Below are positions 21,340-31,476 of a stretch of DNA of 31,955 nt, piece by piece. Under the pieces are notes generated by a model. It did no database searches, was not told the origin of the DNA, and was given only the letters and a program-made list of their open reading frames with translations. The position numbers were made by a program, and so were the translations under genes. Source of the stretch: Gnetum montanum (Eukaryota > Streptophyta > Gnetopsida > Gnetales > Gnetaceae); assembly GCA_015680685.1 (NCBI GenBank), contig MNCI01011499.1, forward strand, positions 192,920 through 224,874, read 5' to 3'. Positions within the stretch are counted from its first letter, which is position 1. Every line of letters starts with the position of its first letter.

Positions 21340-22120
21340 AAGAAATATTTTATTTGAAAAGAATTGTAGTAGCATGGTAGGTCACATGAGCAAGGACAAA
21401 ACATTGTACCTTGTGAAGAGAAACTATTTTGTCCTAGTATGAAACATAAAGTTTTGAAATATGTGAAGAAATGTTTAACTTATCATAAGTTCAAAGGAGG
21501 TAGAGTGGATGGACATTATATGTCTTTTCCAATTCCTAAGGGTCCTTGGAAAAGTATATCTATAGATTTTTATGAGTGGTATTCCAAAAATCAAAAGTGG
21601 GAACGATGCAATTTTTGTTGTTGTTGATAGATTTTACACAATGGAACATTTCATTCCATGTAAGAAGGTAAGTGATGCTTCTCATGTTGGAAATTTATTT
21701 TTCTAGCATGTTGTAAAGTTGCATGAAATTCCTTTGAATATTGTTAGTGATAGAGACTCCAAATTTACATTCCTCTTTTGGAGGTACCTTTGGAAACTTT
21801 TAGAGACAAATTTAAATTTTTCTAGTACATTTCATTCATGATTTGATGGCAAAATAGAGATGGTAAATAAATCCTTGTTGAACATATTAAGATGTTTATG
21901 TGATGGTTAGGCAAATAGGTGGAAAAATTTGTTGTGTTATGTTGAGTTTTCATATAATGATTCTTTTCATATTGCTATTGGAAAAACCCATTTAAGGTGA
22001 ACTAATTTTTATCCAAAGATGGTGGATACTTTGAAGATCTTTGATGGTGAAGCTTAACTTAGTGCCAATTTTGTGCAAGAGATAAGGGATCTCCATGCAC
22101 AAGTAAAATCAAATTTAAAA
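21340..22120 (+). pseudogene. Integrase core of gypsy element
   Basis: The zinc-binding N-terminus reads GHMSKDKTLYLVKRNYF then KYVKKCLTYHK (second Cys lost). The catalytic core reads [10 protein letters not shown] (first Asp), [30 protein letters not shown] (second Asp) and DGKIEMVNKSLLNILRC (Glu). The three acidic residues are all still present, but the frame shifts near 21600 and stops occur. It joins element DNA to the host genome in intact relatives. Confidence 0.85.
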
Positions 22121-22600
22121 AAATAAGGCTAAAGAGAGAGTTCTTAAGAGGAATGAGAGTAAGCTAAAGAAAAATTTTACTATTCGTGACTTGGTTTAGA
22201 TGCACTTGAAGAAGACGCAATTAAGAGATGTTAACTTCTCCAAGTTGAAAGACAAGAAGATGGGGCCTTTTAAAATCAAGGTTAAGATTAATGATAATTC
22301 TTTTCAAGTAGATTTAACAAATGATGTTGGTATGTCTTTTGTTCTTAATGTTTCATATCTTATGTACTATCATGGACCTATTAATGAGAAGATCATATAG
22401 GGTAGCATTGATGAGTTAAAGGGGGCTATTAATTTATCTAAGCTTCAATGGAGAGGAAGAAAATCATACTCAATTGGAAAAAGCTTCTAGAACTTGGAAA
22501 GTTAAGAGGCATGAATATTTGATCCATTACGAGGATTAGTCTATGAATCATGCTATATAGCTCCATGAGACTAAACTCCATGAGTAGAAAATTACTTCAA
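22121..22600 (+). pseudogene. Integrase C-terminus with GPF motif, possible chromodomain
   Basis: The open stretch 22200-22400 contains KKMGPFKIKVKINDNSFQVDL, the GPF/Y module of Ty3/gypsy integrases, then LNVSYLMYYHGP. After a gap, the frame near 22497 reads TWKVKRHEYLIHYED with a further LHETKLHE, which weakly resembles a chromodomain. The chromodomain call is uncertain. Confidence 0.7.
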
Positions 22601-22634
22601 ACCCTACTCTCTTATTTACATAAGTCTACTTTTT

Positions 22635-22649
22635 GAAGGGTGGGAGAGC
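22635..22649 (+). other. Polypurine tract
   Basis: GAAGGGTGGGAGAGC, purines except one T, lies immediately before the 3' LTR at 22653. It primes plus-strand synthesis in intact elements. Confidence 0.75.
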
Positions 22650-22652
22650 TAG

Positions 22653-23616
22653 TATAGGAACACCTCTTCTTATCCCTTTATTCTTTCCTATGTATAGGTT
22701 TTGTAGGTTTCAAGCTTTTGGAGACATCTTGAAGGTCAAGGAAATATCTTGTGTGGGAGCTAGGACTATGCAGAAAATGTCTTGAATTCAAAGAAGACAT
22801 CTTAGTAGAATTTGAGACTTTTCAGAGGAGACATCTTACCTTAAGAGGATATGTCTTAGAGAAGATGTCTTCCTAATAGAAGAGATGTCTTGGGAAAGGC
22901 ATTTTGACCTAGAAAAGACATATCATCCATGAAGTGGATGTCTCCCAAAAACAACAAACATCTTACTAAATTTTTTTAATTTTTTCTAAGATGTCCTAAT
23001 GAGGTTAAAGATAACCTATACAGTTAATAAACTTTCGAAACTAGCTATTCCAAGTTGGTAAATAACTATGAGAAGGTGGAAAAGAACAAAAATAGTGAGG
23101 GAACTCAAAGTTGAGCTTGTGGAAGGTTTCCTATGTTTTTATCTTGTTTCTTAATAAATATATTTGTGTTTTCATGATCATAACCATAGAGACTTGATAG
23201 AAGAGATGTCATGAAGTTCATGTATGAACTTGAGTAAGAGAGAGAAAGAGAGAACACATTAAGTGAGTGCATAGAGGTTGTGGCTTCAAGGTTATTTGTT
23301 TAGGCCTATGTGTTTTAGACTTTCTTGTAAATTAAGAATTTAGTTCTAGGTTATGGGAGAGATTTTCTATTGGTTGTATCTTGCATTGAGAACAACCATT
23401 ATGTGGTTTTATAGCATCATGCTTTGTAGCATCATTTGAGTGTTTTGAGAGGTTTTAGATGTTTTGTGGATTTTAGGAATCCTATTGTAATCTTCTATTT
23501 GAATAAATGAAGATACATAATTTTCTTATTTTCTAGCAAAAAATAATTATCTTTTCATAATACCTAGATTTAGTATTGAAATGTGATTTAATATTGGAGT
23601 AAACATGCTATAATGA
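22653..23616 (+). repeat. 3' LTR of gypsy element
   Basis: It starts TATAGGAACACCTC and ends near GCTATAATGA; the exact end is uncertain by a few bases. U3 (22721-22965) contains about eleven AGACATCTT / AGATGTCTT-type motifs spaced 20-30 bases apart. Confidence 0.83.
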
Positions 23617-24080
23617 CTTGATCATAACCCATGGTTAGGCCACCATAAACTCATCATGACTCATAATCTTGAAAAATACAAGGTAGATGTAGAGGGAAAG
23701 AAGTCTACACCTATAGAAGATACCACAATGTTATCATGATTTTACCATGACATGTGGTGAGGTAACCATGAGCTTACCATGATTTATGATCAAGATAAAA
23801 TCCAACCAAAGGTTGAGAGTAATACTATAGTAGCTCCTAAAATAACCACAACCTAATTATGACATGTAGTAAAGCCATCATGACTCCACCATGGCCTGTG
23901 TTCAAGACATCATAAGGTAGACATGACCTATGATTAGGGTTTTTTAGCATCTTGTCAAATCATGGCCTAACCATAGCCCATGGTTAGGCACCATTAGTTA
24001 AACACAAGTCCTCCATGAGTGATGGTGTACTAAATCATGATCAAGCTACTGCTCATGGTTCCACTTGTAATCACATTTTT
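23617..24080 (+). repeat. Degenerate CATGA-rich tandem repeat
   Basis: About four eroded units of roughly 110-125 bases recur with phrases such as CATAACCCATGGTTAGGC, CCATCATGACTCCACCATGG and CATGGCCTAACCATAGCCCA. Related phrases lie at 15800-16000 on the other side of the gypsy element, so that element inserted into this array. Confidence 0.6.
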
Positions 24081-24899
24081 AGATGAATTTTTAAGTGAGG
24101 TTGGCTAATCCAAGAAGCTTAAAGGAACTTTATTCTATTATGCTAAAAATTATGATATGAAGTATGTCATATTAAGTGAGGGTAAGTTATCCTCATCTAG
24201 ATCCTTATCGTATTAACTTCACATTTTTCTTTAACTAGGATGAATAACTATAATGGAGGAATTTGCAATGCAATGTCATTTTATCATTTTAATAAGCTAT
24301 TGTATTAACAAATACATTTCTAGGTACTATTAACCTATGGAGGCCTAATGAAAGGTGAACCACCTAATGGAGGCTAGGTATGAGCATGAGAAGGATAATT
24401 ATAACATGACTACTACATTATAATTAAAGAAGAATGACATGACCAATTAGTTTAGGAGATTTGGCCATCATTAATATACTTTGCATCATTACTTCATCAT
24501 TAATCTTAAGGATCTAAGGAACATGATGCTATGTTGTACCTTAGTAGATCATCTAAGGTAGGATGAATAAGGTCATAGAACAAGGATATCTTCAAGAAAT
24601 ATGATCTCTAATAGGTCAAGAACATATGTGGAAAGGAACCCAGAAAGAAGATTAAGATGACATGACTCCAATAGTTGATCATCCTCTTCCTTCTCTTCAT
24701 TGTAAGAATTAATGAAGGAGAACATGAGAATGGAAAGGAAGTCCCAAATAAAAATCCAGATAAGTATCTTAATGGAAATTCTAGGAGAAATCTTAAAAGA
24801 CCCTGAGATAAAGACTAGGGCATGAGGTAGGAGTGATGACATAGCATGAAATGTAGAGGTTTTGATGGTAGAAAAGATTAGATTATTCCATTCCAAATA
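24081..24899. other. Unassigned sequence
   Basis: AT-rich. I see no domain on either strand. A minus-strand open frame at 24573-24914 has no recognisable content. Confidence 0.5.
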
Positions 24900-26130
24900 A
24901 TAATGATGAGTCATTATAAGCTACCAAAGGCATGATCAGTATTAGGAAAGTAGTGAGAATTTGAACTAGACATTAGAAGGAAAGCTACATCAAGTAGCTA
25001 AACATTAAAAACATTCTTCAATTTGAGAAGAAATATAGTATAGATCCATAGAACTATTTGTAGATCTTTCAAGATGCATGTATCCAACAAAACATAGATA
25101 CTATTTTCAAAGAAACTAATAAATAAGTTGAAAGTTGGTATTAATTGTTGGAAATAGATTTCATTTACTAATGATTTATAATGCTAGAAATGTTAAAAAA
25201 GAAGTACTTAACATATTTCAGAGTGTTCAATATGAGAAAATAGATGCAAGAATGAAAGAAATAGAATTATAAGTTCATTTATGTAGCACTATATAGGTAC
25301 TATTCACTTTCGTAGATGATCAATTCATGGCTTTTTTCAAAAGAAGTAGCTTTTCCATATTATAGATGGACTATGAAATAGAACACATTAGATTCTTGGG
25401 ATCTATGTCAAAGGAAGATTATCTAAGCTAAGAGATCATTAGTTTCAAAGGTTTATTGATGAAGTACTAAATGAAGAGAAAGAGTTCAAAAAGTGAAAGA
25501 GTACTCAAGAGTATAATAAGAATCCATCTCTTCATAAGAGAGATGCACATGCTTGTCAAATGCAAGAGGAAGTTCTACTAGATGAGGTGATGTAGTAGAA
25601 GATTTTCCAATGTAGAAATCTATAGTAGAAATTTTATTAAGCAACAAAAAAATGTGGGACCTTTTAGATGAGAAATTTACATCAAATATAAATATATTTA
25701 GAAAAGAAGAGAGTAGGAAAAAGCCAAGTAGGACAAGGAAGAAAAAGAAGGAGATAGAAAGAAATACACTTTGGTAGCAAGATAAATATTTTGTGGTAGA
25801 AGAGATTATTAATTTAGAAATAGAAGGAAACAATGGTGTGACATATGTCAATACGAATATTCAAGGGAAGATTATCTTGTAATGTCACAAATGATTACTT
25901 TTGTGCTGGAATTAAGGATGTATGCATTGAATCCAAAGTTTTCTAAGAATAAAGTATCCAAAAGGTTGTCTTACCCATAAAGCAATTATAAGGCATAATA
26001 TCAACCATACTACTATTTAGGTGGGGAACCTTCACAATCTCAATAGTAGTATTTTCTATAGTGGCAAACTTCACAGTCATGGGAAATACCACCACCATTG
26101 CAATAATACTAACACTACTAGTTTGATCTT
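24900..26130 (+). pseudogene. gag: Old gag of the tRNA-Asp family (capsid core, zinc finger)
   Basis: Blocks colinear with the gag at 4088 survive in changing frames: FQDACIQQNID (25067 on; FYDACAWNNID in the younger), HIIDGL (25356) followed by NRTH, stop, ILGIYVKG, and EVLNEEKEFKK. The zinc finger at 25837 reads CDICQYEYSREDY, in which His and the last Cys have each become Tyr through a single transition. The Pro/Gln/Tyr region follows, with TAG at 26059-26061 aligned to the TAG in the younger gag (TGGCAA follows both). The N-terminal part is missing here and may be the piece at 14560. Confidence 0.78.
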
Positions 26131-26600
26131 TATGGCTATCATGTCCAAAAATTGATCTTATCCAATGGTCCCATTAGACATACTCCTTTTTACTAATTCT
26201 ATCCTTCTAGATGCCATCATTTCCCTACTCTATGCCTTGCATCAACCCTTACATCAACATTCTAAGCCTCTTTGACTAGTGCCACTATCATCCATGCACA
26301 GAGAGTTACCATCAAAAACTCATTAGATAAATTCTAGATATGTTGTTAACACTCATGTGGATGATGGAGCTAATAACTTTGAATGTATGCCTCAAAAGAA
26401 TTCTTTATTTAGGATGATTTCTTTGCTTGGTAAGGGAGCTAGTAAATCCATTAGTTCACTTGGTTAAGTGTAAGATCTATAGGTGAAAACACTAATCTTC
26501 ATCTAACTATTTTAAAGCCTTTCATCATCATCAATAATATCCATCACTAAGGAATCCAATTTAAATACCATCATGCTTACCCACATAAATAATTGGATTA
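26131..26600 (+). other. Eroded C-terminal gag region
   Basis: Proline- and histidine-coding traces persist in mixed frames, as in the end of the younger gag, but no motif can be aligned with confidence. Confidence 0.4.
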
Positions 26601-27380
26601 AAGTGGAAGCTCTTACAAGGAAAATAATAGACTCAGGAAGTCTAATTTATTTGTAGTTTACAAGAAATCCTCTATGTAAGGCTTTATTGAATTCAGACTT
26701 AGGCACAAATCTCATTTCCAAGAAATCTGCATAAAAAACCTACTTTCAATGAGAAAGTCAAACATCAAACTAGAGCTTGTAGATTAGTCAAGCATAATGC
26801 TATTAAGATAGGTTGATGATGTAGTGACCACCATTAGTGAATGGTCATATCTACTAGATTTCCTTGTCATTCACATGAGGAATAACAATGATGAATTTCC
26901 TATCTTGATGTAAAAAGTGTACCTTAGCATCATTAATGCTAAGGTTAGCATTAGAGATCTCTATTTGAATATTTCCAAAAAAAAAAATGAAGAAAACATC
27001 ATTGAGAAGTAGAAATTGTCATGCATTTTGTATAATGCTATAGGGTATAATTTTGTGAAAAAGATTTAGAACATAAAAGAAACTACCTCATTAGCATGTA
27101 ACAATTTTTTAGAGAAAACATCTATGTAATAATGCTTGTATGTAGAAATCACAAAACAAGAAGACATCTACAAGTTAGAAATAATAGAAAAAGTAAAATC
27201 TAAAATATTCATAAAACCTATAGTGAAGCTCATTAATTCTTATGTGGAAAAACTAGATGAAATGATAGAGTACATTAGAATATTTTCCAATTTGGACACA
27301 TTTAAGACAAATAAATTGATTAGGAAAAGTCTAATATTTTAGAGGAACTAGTGTGAGAACCCATTGAGCTTAAAACATTG
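26601..27380 (+). pseudogene. Athila/Tat-type protease and following linker
   Basis: Near 26680 the frame reads LCKALLNSDLGTNLISKKS, comparable to the CDLGAS(V/I)NLMP active-site block typical of Athila-like proteases, with two extra residues. From about 26770 it reads KLELVD then SYLLDFLVIHMRNNNDEFPI and INAKVSIRDLYLNIS, aligning with the LADRS, FVVLDMEED..PLILGRPF and ALIDVxxGxLTL blocks. The linker 27136-27342 is open (68 codons), and EPIELKTL near 27350 matches the conserved PxLELKxLP before RT. RT itself does not follow. Stops are numerous. This is the best lineage marker for the tRNA-Asp family here. Confidence 0.68.
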
Positions 27381-28486
27381 TAAGTGTCTTTAGAATAATT
27401 ACTCTTGAAAAATTAGAAATTGGTGATCATCAATGTCTAAATTGTTAAGGGTATGATGTATTTTATCAAGCTTAACATTCAAAATAAGGTCTATATCTAA
27501 TAACATTGTGAACTTTGAATCTACATCATCATAGTGATATTTGATATTTTAGTATTAACAACTAGTTTGTTTAGTAAGTTTTCCTTGTTAATTATTTTGT
27601 TAATTATTATTAACTATTTTTTATGTCTATTTATCAAAAAACATGATGTTTTACTTATACTTATTTATACTTTTTCTCATTAGCATATAACATACATATA
27701 TTTAAAGGTTAATCAATTGTACAAATTTTAGTCTATGTTTTACAATTTTAATATATTTTTATTACTATGAATACTAATACCATGATGAATATTATTTTAC
27801 AATGTGACCAAATTATTAATTTAATTTAACATGCTTTGGCATTAGTTTTTTTAAACCTTGTAATTATTTTATCATAAAACTTAACATGATATCAAAGTAC
27901 ATGATTAAGTTGGTGGGAACATTAAATGTTATGATAAGTATAAAAATGAAAATCAAAAAATTTTAATCTTACTTCTACAAATTTTCATAAATAATGTAGA
28001 AGCTTGATTAGTAGAGAAAATCATAGCAAAACTTGCTACACCTAGATTCAATTCCAATTATTTACTTTCCTAGTAAGCTTATGATCTTGTCTTCTCTTTA
28101 ATTTTTAAAATATGCTACATGAATATGGTTCTTATAAAATCATATTCATAACACACTATTTATATTTTAAAAAGTTAATTCTTGTTTTTAAACATATTTT
28201 TTCTTACTTATGCTCATAAGAAATAGTTAATTAAGACATGTTTAAGTTTAGTCTTTATAAATTATCTTGAAACCATATTTTATTATAGTTTTCATATAAA
28301 TTTCTTTTTTTGAAATGATTCATGGTAGAAGAGGTCATGAATAAACATGGAACTCATTAAAGCATGATATCAAAATTTCAACTCCTAAGTTCTTAGATCA
28401 TGATGCATTTAAAACATTATGGCTATCATGTTCCCATTCTCAAATGATGTCATTACATAACAAAAATGGTGTCTCTTCATAAAAGG
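27381..28486. other. AT-rich sequence without a recognisable gene
   Basis: Very AT-rich and nearly CG-free. ATGATATCAAAGTAC near 27888 and ATGATATCAAAATTTC near 28364 faintly resemble eroded initiator-Met primer sites, but I cannot define LTRs next to them. Confidence 0.45.
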
Positions 28487-28974
28487 TGTTGTAATTATCG
28501 TAATAAGATCTAAAAGGGTTAGTTGTAATTAAAATCTAAAAGGGTGCATTGTAATAATGGACATGTCTATCAACGTGACCTTTTAGATTTAATTTAATGT
28601 ATTTATACTTGGGTATTTGAGGTTGTATTAGCATGGAGATGTAGAGTTGCTAAAGGTAAGTAACAGGTGCAAGGTAAAGTTGGACAGGAAGAGTGCTAGC
28701 CATTTGTTCTAGCTAGTGATAGGCCTAATTATGGTTTTAGTGCTAGATAGCCTCTAAGGGATAAATGTTGAAGGAAGATAATCCATAGGAACTCTTAGAG
28801 CATGACCTAGATACATTATTCCACATCAATAAAGCATTCTTCCCTTTTTCCATTTGCATTTTCCGTGTTATTTTCATTATGTATAATATTAAATGGTATA
28901 CATATTTGACATAGCCACATTATCTTTTTGTGCATATTATCTAATATAACATATATTTGATGTTCTCCATAACA
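28487..28974 (+). repeat. LTR-like segment
   Basis: It starts TGTTGTAATTATCG and ends CTCCATAACA, with a TATTTATAC box near 28600 and CAATAAAGC near 28828. It contains a direct repeat of TCTAAAAGGG (28509, 28535) and a perfect 12-base inverted repeat (28532-28543 with 28579-28590). No target duplication or partner LTR is seen, so this is tentative. Confidence 0.3.
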
Positions 28975-29121
28975 TTTGGGAATGGGATGTCATAGTGGCC
29001 ATCACTATCATTGGCATCATAATCCAAAGTTCATAGTAGCACATATTATGCTAATACCTCATGCTTAACAACAAAGAAGAGCTAAAAGAAAGTAAAACTC
29101 TATTTAACAATAATAGTATAC

Positions 29122-29480
29122 TATGAAGTAATGGATAACAATTCATGAAGTTTTGATTTTCTCTTATCAAAAGATGCGTACATCAGTTATCTAGCTCTAA
29201 GGATTAGTGTACAATATCATCATTTTGACATGAGACTTGCTACATAGCTTGTGAAGGAAGATTTTTCTACTAAATTGGAAAGATCATGTTCAATGTCATT
29301 TTTACGTTTTGTGGTTTTAAAAGATCAACCATTGGTAGAAAAATTTATTCAAAAATATAATAATGGTTATTTTATCTTTCATTTTGGAAAAAATTGGTGG
29401 TTTTCTAAAATTTAGAAAAGATTTCTAGGGTTTTATTTTCATATGATGAAAAGAAAAGTTTCTTTAAAAAAGTTATGTTT
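29122..29480 (+). pseudogene. Unidentified decayed coding-like stretch
   Basis: One frame stays open for about 110 codons apart from one TGA and two TAG, with a protein-like composition (KDAYISYLALRISVQYHHF, FLRFVVLKDQPLVEKFIQKY, FIFHFGKNWWF). I do not recognise the family. It lies where downstream parts of the Athila/Tat-like element could be. A chance open frame cannot be excluded. Confidence 0.35.
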
Positions 29481-29558
29481 TTGAGGCATTAGCTTGTTGA
29501 ATGTTTAATTAATAAAGAAAAGTGGGGTAAATCTTGTACCACTTCCGCTATAAAAGTT

Positions 29559-29795
29559 TTGATCTCTCATTTGAAGATGTCATATTCTAGCTTGGTAGAC
29601 ATTATTGCTTACTATATTACTATTAAAGATAGAAAGAATACCATCTCATTATCTTTGTTGAATCTACACTATGCCATGGTAAAAGAAAGTAGTAATATGT
29701 ACTTGATTTCAATTATGAAGAAAGAATTGATGAGAAAAGTACTTGCTTATTACTATTCCTTCTTTTCATGCTTCTCCTATGACTATATTCTTTAA
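29559..29795 (+). pseudogene. Short open stretch of unknown nature
   Basis: Seventy-eight codons from ATG, rich in Ser, Leu, Ile and Tyr (SYSSLVDIIAYYITIKDRKN). A weak resemblance to plant transposon ORF domains was considered, but no block is convincing. It follows 29122-29480 in another frame, so both could be remnants of one gene. Confidence 0.25.
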
Positions 29796-31001
29796 ACTTT
29801 TGCTGAAGCATTCAACTCAAAAATTTCATAAGTTACTGTGGTGGTGAAGAACAAGAAAAAGAAGTTGTTGTCTAGATTATTTATTGAAGCTTTTTAAAAG
29901 AAGGGTTGACTCTCAGAGAGATACCCTTTCTAAAGTAATCTATAGAAGTTTATATAGAAGGATGGGATACATGATAGAGTAATCACTTGTCCTCACTCAT
30001 TGTTAGATTAGTTTTGGAGTACTATACTTTTGAAAACAAAGTTGCTTATTATGATGAAATACTAAACTTCTTTAAAATTTTATTAGAAAAGAGTCTTGTG
30101 GAGGAAATATTATATAATAATATTGGATGAAAATATATTGAGAAAGTTGATGAATAAAATTACCCAATAATTATCCAAGGCATTGTTAATAAGGATACTA
30201 ATCATCTAGCTAAATCCTTCTCCATTGTGGTGAGTAATGATTTGCTTTAGATATTCTAAATTACACTATGATTAGATATGACATGAAGGTCAAGACTTTC
30301 TAAATGATGCTAAATAATAAAAATAAGGTATTTAACTCTTCTATAGCATAGAATAAATCCTTAAATAAAGGTTTAAGGAAAGTATATGTATTAAAATAGA
30401 CATACGTTACAAAATCCTAAGAAGAAAAAAAAGAGGTTACACTTCAATAGTATTATGATGAATCTAAATTTTTTTTGTAATAATATAGAAATATTACTTA
30501 TAATAAACTTATATTTTAAATTGATTTTCTTTATTATCTTTTGAGTGAATTAGTTATTCCAAATAACAACTAACTAAATACTCTTTTATATACATTTTCA
30601 CTAACACTCATAACTTGACTCTTAACTTAATGGAAGAGTCATGACTTGCTAGACTTAAGATTACTTTTGACTAAATTTTATAATATCATAAGGATTTTTA
30701 TGAGATAAACATATGATAAGGATAAATGACTTATAAATTGATGCTTAACAGAAGAAAAATTAAGTTGATTCATAAAGTATAAATTACTCTCTAACACTTT
30801 AATTCATATTGTACATTATAATGTTATTTATGAAGAGCAATGTGAAGTGATTAAGACAAATGAGAATAATGTTGGAGGAATGTTCTAAAACTCCAAACAT
30901 AGTACTTGTAATTTATCTTTAGAATATTCAACCTTCACATACCTTTAATTATTTCTCCTCCTCACTTCACATTATGAGAAGTTGTTGTAGTGATAGATAA
31001 T
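29796..31001. other. AT-rich sequence without a recognisable gene
   Basis: Lysine- and leucine-rich chance frames only. No LTR, repeat array or RNA gene seen. Confidence 0.5.
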
Positions 31002-31476
31002 TGATAAATCACTCAATGGGCTACGTTGATACAACCCCATCGATGCATCCTCATTGATTCATGGGTAAATGCATTAACGTAGTGTCTATCTTTGTCTATA
31101 TAAATGCATGTACCCATCACATTTACGGCATGTTAAGTACATAGGATAGCAAAGCTCTTGCAGTTTTCTTTGCCCAGATTTAGAATATTTTCTAAGTACC
31201 CAGAGTAGGACTCCAAGGATTGTACAGTTCTTTATTCAAGCATCTTATACCTAAACAAATTGATGTGATTGGCAATAAAGACAAGATTATTGGCATTTCT
31301 TATAGCACTTGGATTAGATTAATGTTTCCTTTGTGCATTTATTGACTTATGCATTTTTACATTAATGTCTTGATTAATTAATATAGTTAATAATAATGCA
31401 TAAGTACCACCACATCAAACATACTACTTAATTCTTGGTAATCCCAATAGTGGCTATTTGATATGCTTAGTAGTAG
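31002..31476 (+). repeat. LTR fragment of a related family, interrupted
   Basis: It starts TGATAAATCACTCAATGGGC like the other LTRs of the tRNA-Asp group, with TATATAAAT near 31097, GGCAATAAAGACAAGATTA near 31275 and TTGGTAATCCCAATAGTGG near 31435. It stops at the position equivalent to about 3600 in the 5' LTR, where the next LTR begins. It retains several CG sites and so seems younger than 12054 or 13623. Confidence 0.65.

Larger units (their letters stand above)
16077..23616 (+). mobile_element. Decayed full-order Ty3/gypsy retrotransposon
   Basis: Two similar LTRs (16077-17040 and 22653 to about 23616, each near 964 bases) flank an initiator-Met primer site, gag with a zinc knuckle, protease, RT, RNase H, integrase with GPF motif, and a polypurine tract. 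All genes carry frameshifts and stops. LTR divergence is about one fifth by eye, so it is older than the element at 3134. The order RT-RH-INT is that of Ty3/gypsy; the integrase GPF motif and a possible chromodomain suggest a chromovirus (inference). LTR ends read TA instead of TG/CA, probably by decay, and I could not confirm a target duplication. Confidence 0.88.

Noticed and set aside
24573-25851. Minus-strand open frames of 113 and 121 codons
   Set aside because: The second is antisense to the old gag, and both show composition expected from AT-rich antisense DNA.
27880-28380. Two ATGATATCAAA-type sequences as primer binding sites
   Set aside because: Only a faint match to the initiator-Met site, and no LTR end could be defined next to either.
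13623-31476. Pairing the LTR at 13623 with the LTR at 31002 as one element
   Set aside because: The right one keeps many CG sites while the left one has almost none, and similarity is limited to a few phrases.
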